Shown here: positions 1-6,352 of the stretch, piece after piece
Position numbering within the stretch: the stretch's first letter is position 1
Layout of the letters: the number at the start of each line of letters is the position of its first letter
DNA from: Gammaproteobacteria bacterium
GTDB lineage: Bacteria; Pseudomonadota; Gammaproteobacteria; HK1
Direction of reading: 5' to 3'
Assembly (NCBI GenBank): GCA_013042035.1
Contig: JABDQX010000173.1
Location: 1-8,513 of the forward strand
Length of the DNA: 8,513 bases
Made by a program: the position numbers and the translations under genes
The notes under the pieces: model-generated
Told to the model about the DNA's origin: nothing
The model's input: only the letters and a program-made list of their open reading frames with translations
Databases searched by the model: none

Positions 1-66
1 GGTTTATAGACCCGTCACGGTGCTTGGCTCGCAGCCTTAACGTGCCCCCGGCAGGTAGAGAAGAAA
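1..66. other. Non-coding edge downstream of yejE
   Basis: This short stretch lies after the yejE stop codon on the minus strand. In the usual yejABEF order the ATPase gene yejF would follow here. No ATG is present on the minus strand, and the one GTG near the edge is followed by an in-frame stop after three codons, so yejF does not start inside the window. A small GGCT-CGC-AGCC hairpin (26-36) has no T-run after it and is not a convincing terminator. I see nothing else here. Confidence 0.5.
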
Positions 67-1092
67 TCACTTTCTGCTGTCGAACGCATCCCGCACCGCC
101 TCGCCGATAAAGATCAGCAGGCTCAACATGAGGGCGATGACGCAAAATCCGGTGATCCCGAGCCACGGCGCCTGGAGATTGGCCTTGCCTTGGGCCAGGA
201 GTTCGCCCAGCGATGCGGAGCCAGGCGGCAGGCCGATGCCAAGGAAATCGAGCGAGGTGAGGGCGGTGACGGAGCCCGCCAGAACAAAGGGCAGGAAGGT
301 GATGGTGGCCACCATGGCGTTAGGCAGGATATGGCGGAAGATGATTACCCGATTGGAGACCCCCAGCGCCCGGGCCGCCCGCACGAAGTCGAGATTCCGG
401 GCGCGTAGAAATTCCGCCCGCACCACGCCCACGAAGCCCATCCAGCTCCACAGCAGGAGAAATCCCAACAGCCACCAGAAATTGGGTTCGAAGATACTGC
501 TGAGGATGATCAGCAGGTAAAGCTGGGGCATCGATCCCCAGATCTCGATAAAGCGCTGGAACAACAGATCCGTCCATCCCCCGAAATAGCCCTGAATCGC
601 CCCGGCCACGACGCCGATGATGGCGCTGGTAATGGTGAGGGCAAACCCGAACAGCACCGAGATGCGAAATCCATACAGGAGCCTCGCCACCACATCCCTT
701 GCCTGATCGTCGGTGCCGAGCCAATGCGTTCGATCCGGTGGCGAAGGGGCCGGAACACGGAGATCCCACACCACCGTGCGGTGGTTGTAGCGCACCGGCG
801 GCCAGAGCATCCAGCCTTGCTTTGCGATCAACTCCCGCACGTAGGGGTCCCAATAGTCGGCTTCGGTTTCGAACTGGCCGCCGAATTGGGTTTCCGGGTA
901 TTGGACAAAAACAGGGGTATAAAAATCACCTTGGTGATACACCAGAATCGGTTTATCGTTGGCGATGAATTCGGCAAACAGGGTTACCAGAAACAAAACC
1001 CCAAAGATCCACAGGGACCACACACCACGCCGGTTGGCGGCGAAGTTGTGTAATCGGCGGCGAGTGATTGCGCTTGCCAGGTTGGTTTTCAT
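67..1092 (-). CDS. yejE: YejE-type ABC peptide/microcin C transporter permease
   Basis: This is an inner-membrane permease subunit of a YejABEF-type ABC importer for peptides, known in E. coli to take up microcin C. It pairs with YejB to form the channel. The protein has 341 residues, the same length as E. coli YejE by memory. The N-terminal arm (about 20-30) reads RRGVWSLWIF, followed by a first membrane helix (about 26-44) and the family-typical ANDKPILV segment. A periplasmic stretch of about 90 residues precedes the WLGTDDQARDV motif (124-134) that opens the permease domain. Several hydrophobic helices follow. The cytoplasmic EAA loop that contacts the ATPase is at about 238-258 (RAARALGVSN...RHILPNA). 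The C-terminus IGEAVRDAFD is typical. The ATG is preceded by GGAAG at suitable spacing, and the gene starts 16 bp after yejB. The family is certain; the substrate is inferred from homologues. Confidence 0.94.
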   Translation of the reverse strand: MKTNLASAITRRRLHNFAANRRGVWSLWIFGVLFLVTLFAEFIANDKPILVYHQGDFYTPVFVQYPETQFGGQFETEADYWDPYVRELIAKQGWMLWPPVRYNHRTVVWDLRVPAPSPPDRTHWLGTDDQARDVVARLLYGFRISVLFGFALTITSAIIGVVAGAIQGYFGGWTDLLFQRFIEIWGSMPQLYLLIILSSIFEPNFWWLLGFLLLWSWMGFVGVVRAEFLRARNLDFVRAARALGVSNRVIIFRHILPNAMVATITFLPFVLAGSVTALTSLDFLGIGLPPGSASLGELLAQGKANLQAPWLGITGFCVIALMLSLLIFIGEAVRDAFDSRK

Positions 1093-1108
1093 TGACCGCT
1101 TCCGTCGG

Positions 1109-2209
1109 TTATCGCGCCTCGAAATCGATACGTGGATCCACTACCGCGTACATAAGATCACCGGCCAGATTCATGACGAGTCCCAGCAGGGAGAAGAAAA
1201 ACAAGGTCCCGAAGATGACCGGGTAATCCCGTTGGAAAGTTGCCTCGAAGCCCAAAAGGCCCAGTCCATCCAGTGAGAAGATCACCTCGATCAGAACCGA
1301 GCTGGTGAACAGGATAGAGATGAAGGCGCTGGGGAATCCGGCAATGACGATGAGCATGGCGTTGCGAAATACGTGCCCGTAGAGGACTCGCTGTTCGGTG
1401 AGACCCTTTGCTCGGGCCGTGAGTACGTACTGCTGTCCTAATTGATCCAGAAAGGAATTTTTTGTCAGCATGGTCAGGGTGGCGAAACCACCGATGACCA
1501 TGGCCGTCACCGGCAGGGTGATGTGCCACAGATAATCGAGGATTTGGCCGGCCAGGGTGAGTTCGGCCCAGTTGTCGGAGGTCAACCTGCCCAGGGGAAA
1601 CCAGTCGAGATAACTGCCACCGGAGAACAACACCAGCAAAAACACCGCGAACAGGAAGCCTGGGATAGCCGTGCCGATGACCAGGGCGAAGCTGGTCCAC
1701 ATGTCGAAGGGACTGCCGTCGCGAACCGCCTTGGCAATACCAAGCGGCAGGGAAATAAGGTAAACCAGCAGGGTAGTCCATACCCCGAGGGAGATGGACA
1801 CCGGCATCTTTTCCAGCACCAGATCGACCACGCTGCGATCACGAAAAAAGCTTTCCCCGAAGTCGAACACGAGATAGCTTTTCATCATGTCCCAAAAGCG
1901 TTCGTGCACCGGCTTGTCGAAACCGAACCGCACCTCCAGCTCTCGAATGAAATCGGGATCCAGCCCTTGGGCGCCTCGGTAGCGGCCGGCGGTGTCGCCC
2001 TGGATAGGGGAAGCCTTCAACTGCCGGGTTTCGCCACCGCCGGTATGGGTCACACGGCCGACGATATCGGCGCCCTGACCGGTGAGTTCGGCAATGGCCT
2101 GCTCCACCGGTCCACCGGGAGCGAGCTGAATCACGGCAAAATTGAGCACCATGATGCCGAACAGGGTGGGCACTATCAGCAACAGGCGTCGAATGATGTA
2201 AGCGGTCAT
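1109..2209 (-). CDS. yejB: YejB-type ABC peptide/microcin C transporter permease
   Basis: This is the second membrane subunit of the YejABEF-type importer and partner of YejE. It has 366 residues, close to the family norm. The N-terminus (YIIRRLLLIVPTLFGIMVLN, about 4-23) is the first membrane helix, followed by LAPGGPVEQ. A polar insert at about 42-80 (TGGGETRQL...RYRGAQGLDP) is typical of YejB and separates it from DppB/OppB permeases. The FGESFFRDRSV and LEKMPVSISLG motifs (117-142) open the transmembrane domain. The EAA loop is at about 263-284 (LTARAKGLTEQRVLYGHVFRNA). The C-terminus is VDPRIDFEAR, with IDFE conserved. The gene starts three bases after the leuD stop, so translational coupling to leuD is likely. 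The usual upstream neighbour is yejA, encoding the binding protein; here leuD occupies that place, so the binding protein must be encoded elsewhere or be absent. Confidence 0.95.
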   Translation of the reverse strand: MTAYIIRRLLLIVPTLFGIMVLNFAVIQLAPGGPVEQAIAELTGQGADIVGRVTHTGGGETRQLKASPIQGDTAGRYRGAQGLDPDFIRELEVRFGFDKPVHERFWDMMKSYLVFDFGESFFRDRSVVDLVLEKMPVSISLGVWTTLLVYLISLPLGIAKAVRDGSPFDMWTSFALVIGTAIPGFLFAVFLLVLFSGGSYLDWFPLGRLTSDNWAELTLAGQILDYLWHITLPVTAMVIGGFATLTMLTKNSFLDQLGQQYVLTARAKGLTEQRVLYGHVFRNAMLIVIAGFPSAFISILFTSSVLIEVIFSLDGLGLLGFEATFQRDYPVIFGTLFFFSLLGLVMNLAGDLMYAVVDPRIDFEAR

Positions 2210-2212
2210 TTA

Positions 2213-2857
2213 CTAGGAACGCGGAAACAGCCACGGCGCATCCGTTTTCTGACGCGCCTCATAGGCACGGATGTCGTCGGTTTTCTCCATGGTAAGCCCG
2301 ATATCATCCAATCCGTTTATCAGGCAGTGTTTTCGATGCGAATCGATGGCAAATGTGTATATCCCGCCGGTTGGGGTGGTAATGGCGCCCGCGGTGAGAT
2401 CCACGGTCAGTTGGTAACCCGGTTCGGCATCGACTTCCCGGAAGAGCTGTTCGATGGTCCGCTCATCGAGCACAATCGGCAAGATGCCATTCTTGAAGCA
2501 ATTGCCATAAAATATGTCGGCGAAACTGCTGGCGATGATCACCCGGAATCCGTAATCCAACAGTGCCCAGGGGGCGTGCTCGCGGCTCGAACCACACCCG
2601 AAGTTGGTTCGCGCCAGCAGGATTTTCGCGCCCCGATAACGCGGTCGGTTGAGGACGAAATCGGGATTGAGCGGCCGCGTGGCGCAATCCTGGCCGGGCT
2701 CGCCGTGATCCAGATAACGCCACTCGTCGAATGCGTTCGGGCCAAATCCCGTGCGTTTGATGGATTTCAGGAACTGCTTGGGAATGATGGCGTCCGTATC
2801 GACGTTTGCCCTGTCGAGGGGCGCGGCCAGCGCCGTGAGTTTGGTGAACGGTTGCAT
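2213..2857 (-). CDS. leuD: 3-isopropylmalate dehydratase small subunit
   Basis: LeuD pairs with the Fe-S subunit LeuC to convert 2-isopropylmalate to 3-isopropylmalate in leucine synthesis in the cytoplasm. The 214 residues match the usual size of about 200. Family landmarks are NVDTDAIIPKQFL (18-30) and the aconitase-swivel motif GCGSSREHAPWAL (87-99), followed by SSFADIFYGNCFKNGILPI (110-128). The protein looks intact and functional. The ATG start is supported by the conserved N-terminus (MQPFTKLTALAAPLDRANVDTD), although no good Shine-Dalgarno sequence is seen just upstream. The gene normally sits beside leuC and leuB. Here its upstream side is a divergent intergenic region facing pheS, and yejB follows after only three bases. 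It therefore heads an unusual leuD-yejB-yejE run whose leader carries a strong palindrome (2895-2925). Confidence 0.97.
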   Translation of the reverse strand: MQPFTKLTALAAPLDRANVDTDAIIPKQFLKSIKRTGFGPNAFDEWRYLDHGEPGQDCATRPLNPDFVLNRPRYRGAKILLARTNFGCGSSREHAPWALLDYGFRVIIASSFADIFYGNCFKNGILPIVLDERTIEQLFREVDAEPGYQLTVDLTAGAITTPTGGIYTFAIDSHRKHCLINGLDDIGLTMEKTDDIRAYEARQKTDAPWLFPRS

Positions 2858-2894
2858 GATGAGAGAATGTCGACTTGTTGTTTTGGGATGAATA

Positions 2895-2925
2895 AGAGCC
2901 TGTTTGGTTTAACCAAATAGGCTCT
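2895..2925. repeat. Near-perfect 31-bp palindrome in the leuD leader
   Basis: The two 15-base arms are AGAGCCTGTTTGGTT (2895-2909) and AACCAAATAGGCTCT (2911-2925), separated by one base. They pair at every position, with one G-T wobble. The palindrome begins 38 bp upstream of the leuD ATG. There is no T-run on either side, so an intrinsic terminator is unlikely. The 29-bp core (2896-2924) has a TAA on each side in the same orientation (2893-2895 and 2925-2927), which could be a 3-bp target duplication around the joined ends of a lost insertion element. It could equally be an operator or an mRNA stem affecting leuD. The structure is directly visible; its role is not known. Confidence 0.7.
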
Positions 2926-3034
2926 AAGGCATGATAACATATGTCGTTTGGCGCAAAGGGAGAAATCCCTCCAGCTATCCATTTCCATCTCTGCGTATAC
3001 TTGATAACGCCTGAATTTTAATGAAGAACACTAA

Positions 3035-3052
3035 TTATACTTCGAAGTATAA
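3035..3052. promoter_or_regulatory. Perfect 18-bp palindrome upstream of pheS
   Basis: TTATACTTCGAAGTATAA reads identically on both strands and ends 35 bp before the pheS ATG. It contains -10-like hexamers facing both ways (TATACT and TATAAG on plus, TATAAT on minus). A perfect dyad of this length over candidate core promoter sequence between divergent genes suggests an operator for a dimeric regulator. No known operator consensus was recognised, so the role is an inference. Confidence 0.5.
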
Positions 3053-3087
3053 GAGACTAAATCGAACAGGTAAAAAGCCATAACTAT

Positions 3088-4101
3088 ATGGATCCCCTAA
3101 CAAACCTTCTCACCACCGCCGAACAGGCGATCGCCGATGCCCAGGACCTGCAGGCCCTCGATACCGTGCGGGTGCATTATCTCGGCAAACAGGGCGTGAT
3201 CACCGCCCGCCTGAAGGAACTCGGGCGCTTGCCCGCCGAAGAGCGTCCCCAGGCAGGCAAGGTCATCAATGAGACCCGCCAGCGCATACAGGCGTCCATC
3301 GAGGCCCGCAAGCGGGCGTTGGAGGCGGCGAGGCTGGAAAGCGAACTCGCATCGGAGCAGGTGGACATTACCCTCCCTGGCAGGGGGCATGGCCCCGGCG
3401 GTCTGCATCCGGTAACGCGCGCCCTGGATCGCATCGGGCGGTTTTTTGCCGAGGCTGGTTTCGAGACCGTGGAAGGCCCGGAGATCGAGGATGATTTCCA
3501 TAACTTCGAGGCCCTGAACATCCCCGCCCATCATCCGGCGCGCGCCATGCACGATACGTTCTATTTCGATGAACGCCTGCTGCTTCGCACCCATACCTCG
3601 CCGGTGCAGATACGGGTGATGCAAAACGAACAGCCACCGCTTCGCGTGATTGCGCCGGGAAGGGTCTATCGTTGTGATTCGGACCTGACTCACACTCCCA
3701 TGTTTCACCAGGTAGAGGGTTTCATGGTGGACGAGGCGGTTAGTTTTGCCGATCTCAAGGGCATCCTGGCGGCGTTTATCCGGTATTTCTTTGAGCAGGA
3801 TCTGGACTTGCGGTTCCGGCCTTCATATTTTCCGTTCACGGAACCTTCCGCCGAGGTGGACATGGGCTGCGTCATGTGTGGCGGCAAAGGTTGCCGTGTC
3901 TGCAAGCACAGCGGTTGGCTGGAGGTTCTAGGCTGCGGGATGGTCCACCCCAAGGTATTCGAGAATGTTGGCATCGATAACGAGCAGTTCACGGGATTCG
4001 CCTTCGGCATGGGGGTGGAAAGGCTTGCCATGCTGCGTTATGGTGTTGACGATATCCGACTGTTTTTTGAGAATGACCTGCGTTTTTTGGAGCAGTTTTA
4101 G
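3088..4101 (+). CDS. pheS: Phenylalanine-tRNA ligase alpha subunit
   Basis: PheS is the catalytic alpha subunit of the alpha2-beta2 enzyme that charges tRNA-Phe, and it needs PheT to work. The 337-residue protein is complete. It has an N-terminal coiled-coil arm that contacts tRNA (about 1-90), then the LPGRG linker and GGLHPVTRALDRI, which begin the class II catalytic core. Motif 2 lies around GRVYRCDSDLTHTPMFHQVEG (191-211), the FRPSYFPFTEPSAEVD block at 243-258, and motif 3 is GFAFGMGVERLAMLRYGV (303-320). The C-terminus FFENDLRFLEQF is the normal family end. Between motifs lies CVMCGGKGCRVC (Cys 261, 264, 269, 272), a Cys4 knuckle absent from E. coli PheS but seen in many other bacterial PheS proteins. 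The usual downstream neighbour pheT is missing; a repeat element and phoB follow. A Shine-Dalgarno sequence is weak (CAGG at 3067-3070 is too far upstream), but the ATG fits the family N-terminus. Confidence 0.98.
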   Translation: MDPLTNLLTTAEQAIADAQDLQALDTVRVHYLGKQGVITARLKELGRLPAEERPQAGKVINETRQRIQASIEARKRALEAARLESELASEQVDITLPGRGHGPGGLHPVTRALDRIGRFFAEAGFETVEGPEIEDDFHNFEALNIPAHHPARAMHDTFYFDERLLLRTHTSPVQIRVMQNEQPPLRVIAPGRVYRCDSDLTHTPMFHQVEGFMVDEAVSFADLKGILAAFIRYFFEQDLDLRFRPSYFPFTEPSAEVDMGCVMCGGKGCRVCKHSGWLEVLGCGMVHPKVFENVGIDNEQFTGFAFGMGVERLAMLRYGVDDIRLFFENDLRFLEQF

Positions 4102-4259
4102 GTGATTTCTCAAAAAGAATATACCGGAATCGCGCAGGATTGTTGTTCGTATTCAAGGCGCGGTAACAGGCGCATAGTCGTTCTATGTAACTGTTGCCGT
4201 AACGCAGAAGACGGGCAAGAAGACAAGTGAGATTGGTATATTCTTTTCTGGAAATCACC
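4101..4259. mobile_element. MITE-like 159-bp inverted-repeat element between pheS and phoB
   Basis: The whole segment folds into two 77-base halves around a 5-base loop (TCGTT, 4178-4182). The outer 25 bases of each arm match at 22 positions. Both begin GGTGATTTC, differ at the next three bases, then share AAAAGAATATACC. The inner part is a looser palindrome with conserved blocks (AACAG near the tip, CATAG/CTATG closing the loop). A TTA sits on each side (4098-4100 and 4260-4262), as expected for a 3-bp target duplication. There is no transposase gene. Taken together this is the architecture of a non-autonomous miniature transposable element. Its first base supplies the final G of the pheS TAG stop. 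The arms place TATATT hexamers facing outward, and the transcript would form a long stem, so it may also affect pheS termination or phoB transcription. The family is not identified. Confidence 0.72.
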
Positions 4260-4270
4260 TTAGTGCCTTG

Positions 4271-4291
4271 TAATTTTGCGAAGCAAAATTA
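4271..4291 (+). promoter_or_regulatory. phoB: Hairpin covering the phoB start codon
   Basis: The arms TAATTTTGC (4271-4279) and GCAAAATTA (4283-4291) are perfectly complementary around a GAA loop. The last paired base is the A of the phoB ATG. The only weak Shine-Dalgarno candidate, GAAG (4280-4283), lies in the loop and first stem base. In the mRNA this stem would place the ribosome-binding site in a hairpin, suggesting controlled or coupled translation of phoB. It is AT-rich with no T-run after it, so it is unlikely to be a terminator. The regulatory role is inferred. Confidence 0.5.
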
Positions 4292-4998
4292 TGCCAAACA
4301 ACATAATTCTTGTCGTTGAGGATGACCCGGAAGTACGGGAAGTCGTTTGCTTCGTTCTGCGCGAGGCGGATTTCCTCGTCTCCACCGCCGAAAATGCCCA
4401 CGATGCCTGGACACTGATTCGAAAGCATCCACCCACGTTGATCCTGCTGGACTGGATGCTACCGGGCATCAGCGGCATCGAGCTGGCCCGCCAACTGAAA
4501 ACAAACCACGACTCGCGGGGAATCCCCATTGTTATCCTGACCGCGAAAGGCGAAGAGGACGATAAGCTCCTTGGATTCGAGAGCGGCGCGGATGACTATA
4601 TCACCAAACCTTTTTCTCCCCGGGAACTCGTGGCCAGGATCAAGGCGGTACTGCGCCGTACCGAGACCCATGAGAGAGAAGAAGTGGTGAAATATGGTGA
4701 AATCCGGTTGGATACCACTACCTATCGTGTCACCGTCAATGGAAAACCGATAGCGTTGGGACCAACGGAATTCCGCCTTCTACGTTTTCTGATGCGCAAC
4801 CCCGAGCGAATCCACAGCCGTACTCAATTGCTCGATCAAGTCTGGGGAACCAATGTGGTGATCGAGGAACGCACCGTGGATGTCTATATGAGAAGACTGC
4901 GCAAGGCGCTGACCAAGAAATATTGCGATTCCTATCTACAAACGGTTCGGGGTGTCGGGTATCGATTGTCTACCGAGATCGAAGGTGATACGGCGTAA
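4291..4998 (+). CDS. phoB: Phosphate regulon response regulator PhoB
   Basis: PhoB is the OmpR-family response regulator activated by PhoR under phosphate limitation; it binds Pho boxes and recruits RNA polymerase. The 235-residue protein has a receiver domain (about 1-122) with acidic pocket E10-D11-D12, phospho-acceptor D54 (LLDWMLPG), T84 (ILTAK) and K106 (TKPFSP). A winged-helix DNA-binding domain follows (about 135-230) with LGPTEFRLLRFLM, RTVDVYMRRLRKAL and TVRGVGYRL. I chose ATG 4291 because it gives the family N-terminus (MPNNIILVVEDD). An in-frame TTG at 4276 would add five residues but lies inside the hairpin arm. The last 14 bases overlap the likely phoR start. The neighbours phoR and phoU confirm the assignment over other OmpR-type regulators. 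No clear Pho box was found upstream, so autoregulation is not visible here. Confidence 0.95.
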   Translation: MPNNIILVVEDDPEVREVVCFVLREADFLVSTAENAHDAWTLIRKHPPTLILLDWMLPGISGIELARQLKTNHDSRGIPIVILTAKGEEDDKLLGFESGADDYITKPFSPRELVARIKAVLRRTETHEREEVVKYGEIRLDTTTYRVTVNGKPIALGPTEFRLLRFLMRNPERIHSRTQLLDQVWGTNVVIEERTVDVYMRRLRKALTKKYCDSYLQTVRGVGYRLSTEIEGDTA

Positions 4999-6352
4999 CG
5001 GTTTTGTCCGGGAAGCTGTCCTGGTTTGTTTGGGGACCACGATGGTACTCCTTGTGGGTATTGCCGTTGGAAGGGCTTTGGTATTTCTGCAGGCAGCGAC
5101 CCTTGGCTATCTTGTCTGGCATCTTTTTCAGATCCATCAATTATGGGTTTGGTTGCGTCATCCAAAAACAATTACACCGGTTAGATTCGCCGGTATATGG
5201 CGAGAGGTATTCGAAAGCATTGAGGACCGGCTGCGTGCCGGCGATGCCCGGTCGATCCCTAAACATAAACCAAGGCGCAGGCCAAAGCCAAAATTGAATT
5301 GGGTCGTGAAACAATTCGATAAATCGGTATCCGGGCTCTCCGATGCAGCGGTACTGCTTGGTCAGGATGACGAGGTCGAGTGGTGGAATACCCCGGCGAA
5401 TAAGCTGCTCGGGATTGGGCGAGGCGATGACCGGGGCAAGCAAGTTACGCACTTGTTTCGCCACCCGGAATTTATCGGCCGGTTGCGCAAAGAAAAGAAC
5501 TGGCACAAACCACTGGAAGTACCGTCACCGGTGGACTCGAATACCTGGCTGACGATACTGGTTGTTCCGGCAGGGAAAAATAAACGCCTGTTGCAGGCGC
5601 GTGACTCGACCAGGCTACATCGACTCGAGCAGGTTCGGCGCGACTTTGTGGCAAACGTTTCCCACGAACTTCGCACACCGCTTACGGTAATCAACGCCTA
5701 CGTGGAAACCCTGCTCGATCGCGATGACACCAAGGCGCTCCCGTGGTATCCGATATTGCCCAAGATCCATCGACAAACCGAACGCATGGAAAAGATCGTA
5801 GGGGATCTTTTATTACTCTCCGGATTGGAACTTGCCCAGAAACAACCCAGGCAGGAACATGTTCTCGTGGCTGCCATGTTGGAAGTCATACGGGAGGAAG
5901 CCTTGGCGCTGGGTACCGATTTACACCATCACATTGAGATCGATGCCCAGCCCGGGTTGGGCATTGTCGGTAATTCACGGGAACTTCGAAGCGCGTTATC
6001 CAATCTGGTATTCAACGCGGTGCGTTATACCGCCGCAAGCGGTAAAATCATTCTGCGTTGGTACAGGGATGATCAGGGCGGGTACCTTTTGGTTCGTGAC
6101 ACGGGTATCGGTATCGATGCCCGGCATCTCCCACGCATAACCGAGCGCTTCTATCGGGTCGATGCCGGGCGCTCACGGGAAACCGGTGGTACCGGGCTGG
6201 GTCTTACCATCGTTAAGCACGTGTTGGCACAACACGATGCAGTGCTATCCATCGAAAGTGTTCCGGGACACGGTAGTGATTTTACCTGTCACTTTCCGCC
6301 TGCCCGGCTTTTTGAGAACGGAAATCAACCTCCACAGGGGAAAATTGCGTAA
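4985..6352 (+). CDS. phoR: Phosphate regulon sensor histidine kinase PhoR
   Basis: PhoR is the inner-membrane sensor kinase that phosphorylates PhoB when phosphate is scarce and dephosphorylates it otherwise. From GTG 4985 it has 455 residues. Two adjacent hydrophobic segments (about 8-29 and 31-48) leave almost no periplasmic loop, as in E. coli PhoR. A basic linker (KHKPRRRPKPK, 93-103) precedes a PAS domain (about 112-205). The dimerisation/phosphotransfer domain has the H-box FVANVSHELRTPLTV with His227. The ATPase domain has the N-box (about 333-349, SNLVFNAVRYT), G1 DTGIG (372-376), F-box RFYRVD (388-393) and G2 GGTGLGL (401-407). GTG 4985 is preferred because it gives a family-like N-terminus and a 14-bp overlap with phoB. 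An upstream GTG (4952) would add 11 residues; ATG 5042 would cut the first helix. The stop shares a base with the phoU start. Confidence 0.95.
   Translation: MIRRNGFVREAVLVCLGTTMVLLVGIAVGRALVFLQAATLGYLVWHLFQIHQLWVWLRHPKTITPVRFAGIWREVFESIEDRLRAGDARSIPKHKPRRRPKPKLNWVVKQFDKSVSGLSDAAVLLGQDDEVEWWNTPANKLLGIGRGDDRGKQVTHLFRHPEFIGRLRKEKNWHKPLEVPSPVDSNTWLTILVVPAGKNKRLLQARDSTRLHRLEQVRRDFVANVSHELRTPLTVINAYVETLLDRDDTKALPWYPILPKIHRQTERMEKIVGDLLLLSGLELAQKQPRQEHVLVAAMLEVIREEALALGTDLHHHIEIDAQPGLGIVGNSRELRSALSNLVFNAVRYTAASGKIILRWYRDDQGGYLLVRDTGIGIDARHLPRITERFYRVDAGRSRETGGTGLGLTIVKHVLAQHDAVLSIESVPGHGSDFTCHFPPARLFENGNQPPQGKIA

Larger units (their letters stand above)
2858..3087. promoter_or_regulatory. Divergent leuD / pheS intergenic regulatory region
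   Basis: These 230 bp separate the leuD start (minus) from the pheS start (plus), so they must carry the promoter of each unless transcription comes from further away. The region is clearly more AT-rich than the flanking genes. It contains TATACT (2996-3001 and 3036-3041) on the plus strand and a perfect TATAAT on the minus strand (3039-3034), but no convincing -35 partner at 16-18 bp for any of them, so no promoter is assigned. A small plus-strand hairpin AGGGA-GAAA-TCCCT (2957-2970) and the two palindromes listed separately also lie here. I see no credible phenylalanine-rich leader peptide of the PheM type before pheS. Confidence 0.5.

Noticed and set aside
1442..2920. A 492-residue open frame on the plus strand opposite yejB and leuD
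   Set aside because: It runs antisense to two certain genes, its sequence is low-hydrophobicity and rich in His, Gln and Gly as expected of a reverse-complement frame, and it shows no recognisable domain.
2767..2988. A 73-codon minus-strand frame covering the leuD leader, considered as a leucine leader peptide
   Set aside because: It has no run of leucine codons, continues out of frame well into leuD, and no terminator/antiterminator pair with a T-run is visible.
4185..4205. Possible Pho box (TGTAAC repeated 12 bp apart) upstream of phoB
   Set aside because: The spacing differs from the 11-bp Pho box period, the match to CTGTCAT-type repeats is poor, and the bases belong to the inverted repeat of the element.
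3989..4258. An 89-codon minus-strand frame across the 159-bp element and the end of pheS
   Set aside because: It is a by-product of the palindromic element and the pheS antisense strand, with no domain or ribosome-binding site.
4952..4984. Longer phoR start at GTG 4952
   Set aside because: It would add 11 residues unlike PhoR N-termini and overlap phoB by 47 bases; GTG 4985 gives a family-like start.
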